Source: Euptelea pleiosperma (taxonomy: Eukaryota > Streptophyta > Magnoliopsida > Ranunculales > Eupteleaceae). Taken from it: a stretch of 64,000 nucleotides of DNA. Shown piece after piece: positions 46,795-57,800 of this stretch. Position numbers and translations under genes: made by a program. The stretch is taken from contig CM068553.1 of assembly GCA_035048495.1 (NCBI GenBank), forward strand, positions 13,579,190 through 13,643,189. The letters are read 5' to 3'. The notes beneath the pieces are model-generated. The model did not search any database. It was not told the DNA's origin and saw only the letters and a program-made list of their open reading frames with translations. The stretch's first letter is position 1, and every line of letters starts with the position of its first letter.

Positions 46795-46990
46795 TTAGGT
46801 GAGACTCTATTTGAGACCATTGATCTTATAAATTGAAGGTTTCTAACTGTTGGATTGGAGCTATTTGATCTTTATCCATTGGATTGGAGCTTTTTTCATG
46901 GCTTGTGTTCTTAATCATTGAAGTGGCACACTATTTGAGACTGTTGATCATATGGATGTTGGGACCAACCTTAGTTGGACTTACATGACA
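46795..46990. mobile_element. MITE fragment between minisatellite blocks
   Basis: It contains TCTAACTGTTGGATTGGAGC, GGCACACTATTTGAGAC and ATGGATGTTGGGACCAACC, typical of the GATGTTTGG fold-back family. A similar fragment follows the main array at 48065-48215, so the array may have expanded inside such an element. Confidence 0.5.
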
Positions 46991-47059
46991 TCATTTAGTC
47001 AAATACTAATTTCTAAACATTCTATCTGGGTCACTTTGTAGCCTAATGTGATTTTACCC

Positions 47060-48055
47060 AACCCTTGTCATTGGGTTGCCCTTCTTTGTCATTAGTTTGC
47101 CCTTCCTTATCATCATTTTTACATTCCTTGTCATTAGTTTTCTCTTCCTTGTCTTTAGTTTACACTTCCTTGTCATCGTTTTGATCTTCCTTATTATTGA
47201 TTTGCACTTATTTGTCATCATTTTGATCCTCCTTGTCATTATTTTGATCTTCATTGTCTTCGATTTGCAGCTCCTTGTCATCATTTTGATCTTCCTTGTC
47301 ATCGATTTGCACTTCCTTGTCATTATTTTGATCATTCATTGTCATCATTTTGATCTTCATTGTCATCGGTTTACTCTTTTTTGTCATCATTGTCCTTGTC
47401 ATCGGTATGTTCATACTTGTCATCATTTTTTCATTCTTTGTCATCAATTTGCACATCGTTATCATTATTTTGATCTTTCCTTGTCATCAGTTTTCTCTTC
47501 CTTGTCTTCAGTTTACACTTCATTGTCATCATTTTGATATTTCTTATTATTGATTTGCACTTATTTGTCATCATTTTGATCATCTTTGCCCTCATTTTGA
47601 TCTTCATTGTCTTCGGTTTGCAGTTCCTTGTCATCGTTTTGATCTTCTTTGTTATCGATTTACACTTCCTTGTCATCATTTTAATCTTCATTGTTATCGG
47701 TTTACTCTTTTTTGTCATCATTATCCTCGTCATCGGTATGTTCATACTTGTCATCGTTTTTTCATTCATTGTCATTAATTTGCACTTCATTATCATTATT
47801 TTGATCCTTCATTGTCATCATTTTGATTTTTCTTGTCATCGGTTTACTCTTTCTTGTCATCGGTTTGTTCATACTTGTCATTATTGTTTCATTCTTTATT
47901 ATCAGTTTGCTCTTCATTGCCATCGCTTTGTTCATCATTGTCATCGTTTTTTATTCTTTGTCATCGATTTGCCCTTTCTTGTCATCATTTTTTATACTTT
48001 GTTATCGATTTTCTCTTCATTGTCATCAGTTTGCACTTCTTTATCATTGAAGAAC
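47060..48055 (+). repeat. 21-bp degenerate minisatellite (~47 units) with ~350-bp higher-order period
   Basis: The unit is close to CTTCCTTGTCATCATTTTGA(T), 21 bp, repeated over about 1 kb. Long blocks starting GTTTTCTCTTCCTTGTCTT at about 47137 and 47490 align with each other, so a higher-order unit of about 350 bp has been duplicated. Because 21 is a multiple of 3, both strands stay open: hydrophobic Ile/Val/Phe/His frames (up to 179 codons) on plus, and Lys/Met/Thr/Asp frames on minus. I take these as repeat by-products, not genes. Confidence 0.85.
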
Positions 48056-48064
48056 CTAAATACT

Positions 48065-48215
48065 AAAATTTAACTAGATTAGTGATCTCTATCCATTGGA
48101 TTAGAGCTTTTCTCATGGGTTGTGTTCTTAATCGTTGAAGTGGCTCTACTATTTGAGACTATTGATCGTATGGATGTTTGGACCAACCATAGGTCGACCT
48201 ATATATCATTATGGC
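48065..48215. mobile_element. MITE fragment after the minisatellite
   Basis: It shows GATTAGTGATCTCTATCC, ATTGGATTAGAGCTTTTCTC and CGTATGGATGTTTGGACCAA, matching one arm of the GATGTTTGG fold-back family. Confidence 0.5.
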
Positions 48216-48861
48216 ATCTGTTTGTAAGAAAATTTGTTTTTGTTTCTTAGAATATGCTATCTATTTTCTAGGACCCTGATACATATAAATCAGTACATAT
48301 AACAAGAATATTACATCATTCGTGAAGAATATCACACCTTCGTCACCCACATCTTTCCCATTCCATCTATTCCCAGTTTTTGCACCACGTTATATTTACG
48401 GCATCCTTCTTTATCTTCCATTATCCCGTCATAGAGACATATGACATCCAAACTTTCATCTGAATCCATAAAAAAATAAAAATAAAAAGATGGCATGAGT
48501 TCATTTAACTTCTTACTGTTTTACGATCTCCGCATAATGGAAAGCTTCGGAGAAGACGAAAAAAAATAAAAGATACGAGAAAGAAATAAGAATTATTGGA
48601 GAAGAAGTGAATTGCAGAGAAAGAAAGCTTAGAGGGGAGAAGTGAAAAAAGATAACATGATTTGAGGTTCTTATGGCGAAGGGCAATTTCTCAAATAATC
48701 AATGATTTGATTAATGTACTTGAATGAAAAGCAAGTTTTAACAATAAGGGTAAAACTGTCCAAAAATGTGCCAAAATTGTTGTTCTGGTCATTTTGAAAA
48801 GTTATTGTCATTTGGGTCATAAACCGCAATTAGACTACCTTTGTGTTGGAGTATAGGTGAC

Positions 48862-49288
48862 TAGGGGTGTCAATTTTACCCGATTTAACCGGAACCGAAC
48901 CGGAACCGGAACCGAAAACACCGGTTCCGATATCACATTTTTGGGAATCGATTAAAAACAACCGGAACCGGAACCAAACCGGAAACTAATGGTTACGGTT
49001 CCGGTACTCTAATATGGAACCGAAACCGATAAGAACCGGAACCGAACGGATAAGAACCGGAACCAATATATAAATATAGTGTAAAAATTCTCATATTACC
49101 AAGATTGGACCCGTTATACCCGAAACCGGAACCGGAACCGACAAAAACTACATAATCGGTTCCGGTTCTGGTACCATCACTTTAAGAACCGGAACCGATA
49201 AGTACCCGAACCGATAAGAACCGGAACCGTTAGTTCCGGTTCTGGTCACCTTAGGAACCGAACCGGAACCGACCCGTTGACACCCCTA
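48862..49288. mobile_element. hAT-like MITE, ACCGGAACCG-rich, with perfect 8-bp target-site duplication
   Basis: The ends are TAGGGGTGTCAA and TTGACACCCCTA. TAGGTGAC is repeated exactly at 48854-48861 and 49289-49296. The interior is a degenerate ACCGGAACCGGA array. It is the same family as 31252-31659 but in opposite orientation. Confidence 0.88.
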
Positions 49289-49349
49289 TAGGTGACACAA
49301 TTTGCGTCCCCACAAATGGAATGCTTACTCCTTGGTCGGGAAGGCAAAC

Positions 49350-50610
49350 GAAGACAAGACGAGAAATCTAGTCTGCCCATGTTGTCAGATTCATTAGTCC
49401 GGCAACTCCCTCAATGACACATCGCACACTCTTTTGGGCCCACTGACCCTATGGATGCTTTTTAGCCCATCTACACAAAAAAAAAATAAAAAGAAACCGG
49501 ATAAACTGACTCTTTAAGTATGCAACATTGTATGTACCTTTGGATGCACCTTGAAAAACGTGTTAGCACCTTTAGAAACGGTGAAATAACATGTTCTTCG
49601 AGGTGCATCTAACAGCGCAGACAATGTTTCCATACTTTAAACTTTGCACCACGTTTATAGCCTGGTCTTACTCCAAAAAAAATCAGCTTGATTGGTGATT
49701 TCTAGCTGTTGGATTTGAGCATTTTTCATCATGGGCTAAAATTCATCCATAGGCCTAACTTAATGGCTAGAAATCAAGAGTAAGATGATTTTGGTTGTGT
49801 AGGTCACCAAGGGATGGACCAAACATTCACAGGGTCAGTGGACTGTGTTCCACGTGTTGTATTCTGAGGCAATATTCGTATACTTTAATTGCCACAGCGA
49901 CGAGACGATGCGTTTTCTAGGCTAGTAACGAGAAAGCACATAATGCAATTATGCCACAAGTCACGACCCTTTATTTTCTATATTGTCGGTTGAAAGTTGG
50001 CAGATCAGGATATCTTTAGACGGTCAAGATTAAGACTTTTTCTTTGCAAGATTCTTTGCTTTCGTAATGCAAGACATAAGCACTGGGGTCATTGGGTTGT
50101 CTCCGTTAGTCGAATTGGGTCCACCTTTTGGATCCGATTAATAATCTAGGTCGTGGCTCTTGAAAATGCACCACGTGGCGAACTCTTTCGGGCCCACTAT
50201 TCCATGAATGAATTGCACACCCCTTGATAGTTCTCCACACAAAAAATCAGCTCAATCGGTGATCCTAGCCATTGGTTTTGAGTGTTTTTTGAGAACATAG
50301 TGGAACCGACCTGATTTATGGGGTCCACTGGGGATCAAGCCCCAAAGTATGGAATTCAAAATCATAGGAAAAGTTTAAACATAGAAAGCGAATTGTGAGT
50401 CTTGTGACCACCGTCTATATATGGTGGGGTTGGGCCCAAATTCGTGGAGAAGGGAAACTACCAAAATAATGCTGTGGCTCCCACCTCATGTACAGATGGG
50501 GGCCTGATTGACTATTTTTTTCTATTTTGGTCGGCTAAAACTCAGGCAAGGGGACTTGTGGCCCATGAAATATAACTCTATTAGGGCGTGTTAGATTGCC
50601 AATTTTTGGA
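49350..50610 (-). repeat. Contiguous partner of the inverted repeat at 26229-29560
   Basis: The reverse complement matches 26229-26495, 27045-27090 and 28770-29560 in order. It contains a GATGTTTGG-family MITE (about 49400-49870) and, nested in it, the AAGTATGCAACATTGTATG fold-back element (49495-49675). Because it lacks the LINE at 26500, it preserves the pre-insertion state. Confidence 0.6.
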
Positions 50611-50639
50611 AAATTATACAAGTTCTTCCATTGTTTGAT

Positions 50640-51190
50640 TGTCATTTTAGGCCGCGTTTGCTATGTCACTTTCATGGAAAAAAAAAATGCCCGTGCAACT
50701 GCAATTTTCACAATGTTTGGCGCACCATTTTCTCACGGAAATATTTAGCTTGGCCCACAGATTTGCCTGCCAAAGTGCGAAATTAATAACATTATGACCG
50801 TTATAATGGGGTCACATCAGTCGTAACAAAAATAGGCCAGAATTATTATTTAAATACTTTTTTCAACAAAAAAAAACCTGATAGCTGCAAAAAAAAAATG
50901 GTTTTTTCCCTCAAAATAACGGCCATTCTACGGAATAATCCTTTTTTCGGTTTTGGGTTTTGGACGTTAAAACCAGGAAAAAAAAAAAAAAAAGTAATAT
51001 GATCAGGGTGTTGCCATTATAACGGCTGTTATTTTCGTTATAACAGCCATTTTTTAAACCATGATTCGAACCATTTTTTTTAACTCAGAGATGTGACTGA
51101 TGTGACCCGTTATAACAGCGGTTATAACAGACACATCGGTAACATTAAGAGTCCATTATGAAACTATAACAGACCATTTAATAACCTTGA
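50640..51190. mobile_element. Low-complexity and MITE-like intergenic stretch
   Basis: It starts GGCCGCGTTTGCTATGTC, a common end type of plant MITEs. It carries several A-runs and TTATAACGGC/GTTATAACAG inverted motifs (50950-51180). No coding region was recognised. Confidence 0.35.
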
Positions 51191-51619
51191 TCAAGAGTTC
51201 ATTTGTTTTAGGTTAAATCAATGTGCAATCAGAATTGAAATGAGGGCATTACTATCTTTTCCAAATATGAAATATCACATTGCGACATCTAAAAGGGGCA
51301 ATCAGTAATTGCCAATTATACATAGGCCACATGATTTTACATGATAATATTCCAAATTTTGATGTCAGCCCCACCCCATGTATTGGTAACAGTTCCTGAA
51401 TACTGTGACATCCTTTCTGGATGTGGCAATGCCACATCTAAAATTTTCTCAATCATTGCGAAACCCACAATCTGAAAATGAAGAAATATTATGTGCAGTG
51501 CATACCACATGTTTATGGAAGCGGGAGTCATCATCATGCTCCCTCGTAGAAAACACGGTGTGACGAGTGACGCGGACTAATTTCGAGTCTTTACAGAAGA
51601 AAAAGATGAATGTTTGGTC

Positions 51620-51625
51620 TTTATT
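51620..51625 (-). promoter_or_regulatory. Candidate poly(A) signal of the DNAJC11 gene
   Basis: AATAAA on the minus strand (TTTATT on plus) lies about 210 nt downstream of the stop at 51833. The spacing is reasonable for a plant 3' UTR; no transcript evidence is available. Confidence 0.4.
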
Positions 51626-51832
51626 ACACCATTATTAGCATCATTTACAAGGAAAAAAATCCCAAAATTCTCTCAATACCTTTATTAGAATCAATATGCC
51701 GAAATAAACAAATGTAACAAGATTAATGAAGTGGTGTCGGTCCATTAAAGGTACCTCAAGGGGCATGGCAATGCATGCAAAATTGCTAGAGGTGACCAGG
51801 TTGCCATTGAAAATTAACAACGCTGACAGCAT

Positions 51833-54800
51833 TCAGATTCTGTGCCCCTCCTGTGGTATCAGCAACTCGTCGTAGTCATCAACCAACACCTGCATACAAT
51901 AAACACAAGAAAAGATTACATCTTCCCATGAGATGTGTAATATATAAATGGCAACAAAAGAGAAGAATTTGAGTACCTCATATCTGTCGCCACTGTAAGT
52001 GTACTCCACGTGCAGCTGCTTTGGTTCCCCGGGACATGGATCACAAAAGCCCATAATGCCTGACTTCTTTACACCCTCATGGAGCTGCATCAACAAATAT
52101 AAAACCATAGCACATCTGAGCTACTAATCTGTAATTCTGTATTATTTGTGTTAAGATGCGTTGTTTTTGTATGGATATGGGCAGTGCTCCCTGTTTCAAC
52201 CTTGAGTTTTCAGGCGTATTCTAAGCATAGGCAGCAACCACTTAACAAACCTTCAAAAGTTTGTTTGTCTTAACCAGGGATTACACATATATGTACAGGG
52301 AAAAGATCCCTGTTTCTAGAAAAACAGCAAGTTGTAGCATTCTAACTCCTAAGCATTTTCACTCATCAAGGGCCTATAAACTAGAATATCAGATTCATAT
52401 CAAAATAACTTCATGCCCCTAAAACAATTCCATTCAGGCAAAGAGAAACACCAAGTTAAATCGGAAACATACCTTGAGTTGCCCAGAATCATTCACCAGG
52501 AAGTTCAGAGGTAAGGTGACATCCAGCACTTGTGAAGCCAATTCATCATCCGCTTCTCTTGATTCATTCCTTTTCTTAAAAGCTTTTTGATTTCCATAAA
52601 CCGCTTTTGTAATTACAAGCCCACTTGTTTCTAATTGCTTGTTTCTCTTCCTATTGGCCACATTTTGTAATAACTGCTGAGCTTTCTCAGCTGCTGCCCT
52701 TGCCTCTTGCACCTGAAAAAATCAAGGGATAAACAAAAAAAAGAATACTACGCATCTTTAACTGACGCTAAGGAAAGATAGATCCCAAAATCTTCAAAAG
52801 AGGACAAGGAACACCGACGAAGACATAATCAATCCTTGTCAATTGTAAATATTATATCAGAACCTGAGATCACAGAATCACAAATGACAATTTATATCAT
52901 GGTTGTCAGCAGGCTGATCCGGGCCGCGGGCTTGGGCAGCTTTTCATCATTACTTTCAGGACTTCAAGGATTAGAATTTCAAAACTTCACTTTTGCTGGT
53001 GGTTTGTCCCTCCAGGGTCAATCGACATAAAGCTGGTTCCTTGATTCAAATTCTAGACGGATTTAGTTTCTTAAATGGTTTTAAGTTTCTTTCTAAACCA
53101 ATTTTTACCAGATGAAACAAGAAGCTAAATAAAACTGACATAGGAAGAATTTTGCCACTACTTGACTTTTTCTTCACCCTAGTTAACCATCCTACGGAAC
53201 TTTTAGTCCAACTATATTAATCTGCAGCCTATGTAACAAGGTCATGGCACTTTTAGGTTTTTTTGCTGTGTCGTACATATATGACACAGATACACATGTC
53301 AACACATACCGACACGAACGGCAGTGCAACGTTTAAATCTACTTATATCGATTATGTTATTGCATAGCTCTATGGCATATGTGTCTATATTTGGGCTCTT
53401 CAGAGGTGCTGTGTGAAACACCTCATATCCGTGTTGCATGGACACTGATACATGTGTCCATCCTTGTTACATGGTCTGCAGCCAATGTCGATAGGACTGA
53501 GATTTATTCTAAACTGGATTTAAATGTGTCATCTCATATACCCATCCATTGGCGCCAATTAGACAAGGCAGGGGATCTGGGCTGTTATGCATGATTCAAA
53601 GTATTGGGCGATACCGATACGTTTCGCCCGTATTGCTTCGGTATCGCCCTAGGGCGTGACAAGCTTGGTATCGTTCACTTTCGTCCGAAACCGAACGAAA
53701 CTTCATCTTATGTGTAAATTTGCACTAACATTTCATTTCGGTTTCACGAAGTTTCGTCCGAAACCAAACAATACCGTGTACTTTGAACCATGCTGTTACG
53801 TGATAGAGAAGGGTGACAATAGATGATACTGTGTTGGACACTTGGAAACCAAATGCAGCTCAGCTTTTACCAAAATACACGATGAATGTGTTACATTGGG
53901 CCACGATGGAACTCCCCCGGGAGAACTTATATACCCTACTAGGCAAAGTCAAAAAATCTCTTGATTCAGAAAACCACCATCAAAAGAGAGGTCAAATACT
54001 TGGTGCATTCTCTTGCTGACCATATGGTAAATAAATGTGGTCTTAAGAACAAAGTTTATCTATTAGTTTTCACAAAACAACAGGAGCTGGAGCAAGAGCG
54101 GTTTAGTATGGAATTTTTATTTTAAAATGTAAGTATAATAAGGTTGTCTTTATAGAAACTTCAAATATATATATTCAAAAGATAGTGTGATAAAACTACA
54201 AACACAATACATGATTAAGGAAAAGAAATACATGCAATTGCATCACATGTATTTTAGCTCTACAAAATTAATGCCATGGTGAAATTCCTGTTTATGTATT
54301 ATTATGGTGCATACCCAGTTTATAAAATTTCAACCTCACAACTACATTATAGGATAAAAGTTTACATATATTAGCAGTTTAGCACTTTTGATTATGTTTT
54401 AGAACAAGAAACCAGGAGGTCCATGTCTTACAAAAGCCTCCTGGTTACAAGCTTAAAGGGAGGTTGTTTCCTAACACAGATGAGATTTAATTGCACGAAG
54501 ATTATAAAATCCCTGGTACAGAAGCTAGTACAGTAGTACCAAACATGCATGAAGCACGTAGTAACTCAAAAGGAGCATTTTCAATCAAAATGGAAAACCT
54601 CGGAGGAGTAAAAATATCCCATACCTGAGCCGAAGATTTTTCAATCTTCTCTAAAACCTTCTGTCTTTCCCTTTTAAGGTAATAAGGTTTGACAACGAGC
54701 GTCTGTAAGTGTGCAGAATGGAAGCAGAATTATCAGATCTCGGACAAAAGGTAATTAACTAACGAAAGAAAACGAGACCCAAACTTAAATTCCAGCAGAC

Positions 54801-57800
54801 CACTCATAACCAAGTAAGATCTGTTATGCTATCTAAACGAGAACACAGCAAATTAAAGACCATTTCTCAGATAAAATAAAACGACAATAATTGTACTACG
54901 TCATTTCACTTTGACTTTGGCTACATAACGCCTTCGAAATTGGATAACTCATAACTGAAAAGAAACGGATCCGTGATTTCTACAAATGTTATGGACTGTG
55001 TAGGCATAACTTCCAAATGGCAGACAGCATTCAGACAATGTCAAAGGTAGGAATTTCAGCAGTGATGGCTGTCCTCATTTTTAATTATTGTAAAAACGCA
55101 AGATTTATTTATGTTCTTTTTTTACAAGTAGCAACAACAAAAGATGCATGTTGAGAACCTCCCTCGGATAGAAAAAAATTCGAACAGTAAAAAGTTTGAT
55201 AACTTGAAAATTAAACTTTTGCTGTTGAAATCTTGATTTTCCACGGCACAAAAACATCCGTCATCTTATCCAATGAGTTACTTTTATATCTGACATTTGA
55301 CAAACGAAATTTAGACTAAACAATAGAAGTACAGCTAAAGAGTCTCAAGCATGTTAGCCACCAAGTCCTCTTTACTAGATTCAGTTCCTTCAGGGTGGAG
55401 ATGCTTTCTTGTCATTGTAAGCATGTAAAGAACATAGAATTTCAAATGTGACATTGTATAGGTGGGAAAATTATCAAAGATTCGTATTTCTTTCAATTCA
55501 GTTCATCTACAGGGACCTTAGTATCATTCAATTTCACATGAATCGAATTTAAAATAGATAGCACCCACACTAGTAACTGTTTTATTCTAATTCAAGTTAA
55601 ACTGTCTCACATAATGCTTCAATGCTGCTCCAAATATTAAACAAGAATTAATTAACGTCGTAATCATCTTACAGTGCTAGTACAAGTAGTTCAACATGGA
55701 ATCTCATAAATAATGAAGGACAAAAATTACTCAACAGATTGAAAACAAAGAAGAGTGAGACATTCATGGAAACCTTGAGGAGAAAATAAAGTGATGATGG
55801 AACCATCAATGCTCCAGTTGCAACTACTGCATTCAACTGCCTAGAAAGCAGTACCTGCATACATCACATAATAGTTCACTAGAAACATACTAAAAAATGT
55901 ACAAATCATAGACCAAAGTGATACTAACAAGCTATATTTTTCTTTTGCACCATCATTTAAGGGAGAAAATACAGATGATATTAGAAATTCAAATACTGTG
56001 ACCTGGAAGCAAAGAAAAAAAATCACATCATAAGAATTGCTTAGCACAGTACAACTACATTCTATTTGAGTTTGTCACACACTTATTCAGACTGTAGAAT
56101 AGATAGTTAGATATTGGTTCACCAATACAATATGTTATATACACAAGATAAGCCGAATGGTCCTCATATGCAACTTGAACACCCCCCAAAAATTGGACAT
56201 AAAATGGACAGCCTGCACAAAAGAATGACACATTGTTTGAAATTTTTCATTTGCACTTGACTGGAACAGTCTCTTTAGTATGCTTCTCGTTTCAAAGTTA
56301 TTGTATGAAAAAAAGTTATTGTAGCCGCATGCCTATGTTTTGTGTGTGTGTGTCAATGAAGTTTGAGTTTGATCATCTTTAAACTTAGGTACAGTTAGGT
56401 TATACTGAAGGTGCCACCTCCCACTCTGGAATCTCGTCCTGCTCCTACTCTACCTTCAAGACCACTACTTGACTCCATCACATCCACGTTTAATGTCATG
56501 GTTGTATTATGTGTAACTTTCCGCTGTACCCAGATATTATAATTGTAAGTTTGTATTAGATTTGTATTTTGATAAAATAAATAAACGATGGTGATTTTTA
56601 ATTTGTCTGTCACTTAGAAATGATTTTCTAAGATCAGTTAATCATTGGCAATACACACCATGTTGATTTATTTTTCAATGCCTATTCAATCCCCACCCCC
56701 ACTGCAGCTTCCTTTTTTGCGTCTCTCAATTAATCTCAACTTGATCAAGATTGTATGACCTTTAGTGGCTTTCAACAAGCTCTTAGTGGGTCCTGACAAT
56801 ATATACATTGTTCTATCATGTCAAATGCTTTGTCTTCAGGGTCTATGGTCCTCAATTTGTGAAAGGAAAATATGTTTGGGGGAACCATCAAAGATCCCAA
56901 TTGGTCGATCCATATCATTAAGATGAACGGTAAAAACCATCTTGAACGACAGCAATCCACTAGGATCTCTATCAACAGAAATTCAACCTTTTGGCTTTAT
57001 TAATGGCAATATGCAGAACCAGCAGTTAATGATCCCAAGTACGAAAAGTGTGAAGCGAAGAACCATGTTATTTGCCATAGTTGTTAACACTCAAACCACA
57101 CAACATTTATAATCTATTGCCTTGGGACTCCATGACAATCCTATTCCCGAAACTAGAAAGACAGAACCTGGCATGTGTCTGTCAGCTTTGTAAGGAAATG
57201 ACCCAATTTCAACAGGAAGACAATCTTGGCAGAGTATTAGTTAGCTCTTATAAGGATACAAACGGAGTTGAGCTATCATGTCTGCATTGCTCGCAATTGT
57301 TCCAAGGATGTTGCCAAGTAAGAAAAGCACAGAGAGGACTTTCATATCTTTGTGCTATTGGACAACCTTATGCGTTTTTCGTATCTTTGTGCTATTGGAC
57401 AACCTTAGTCCTAACTGCGAGCCTATGCCAAGAAGGGTATTGTGTTTAGGATAACTTTGCTTTTTTTTTTTATGGTTAGGATAGCTTTCTTTATTGAGAT
57501 CTACCTTCACCTTACTAGTTACTAAAACAAAAAGAGAGTTGTAGGATTTTTATGAGACAACCTGCTAGTTCTGACCCAGAGACAGATCTACTCTGGCTAC
57601 TGGTCTCTAGAGGGTGGGGATGTGACCGAGGAGGCCAAGTTGGTGAGCGAGGTAGCAGCCATGATTGTAACCAAGGGAACATGATGGATTCAAAGTGCAT
57701 ACACATTGGAAGGCTATATCACACAAGACATGTTGATATCTGCATGTTCCACAAGCCACAGCTACAATCTTGACTTCATGGTCCTTATGTCTCTCCAGGC

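Noticed and set aside
47076..48073. Long open frames (153 and 179 codons, plus strand; 121 codons, minus strand) as genes
   Set aside because: They are consequences of a 21-bp tandem repeat without stops; composition is repetitive and both strands are open.
57081..57449. 122-codon plus-strand frame
   Set aside because: It sits in a DNAJC11 intron on the opposite strand, runs through a 37-bp tandem duplication and has no recognisable domain.
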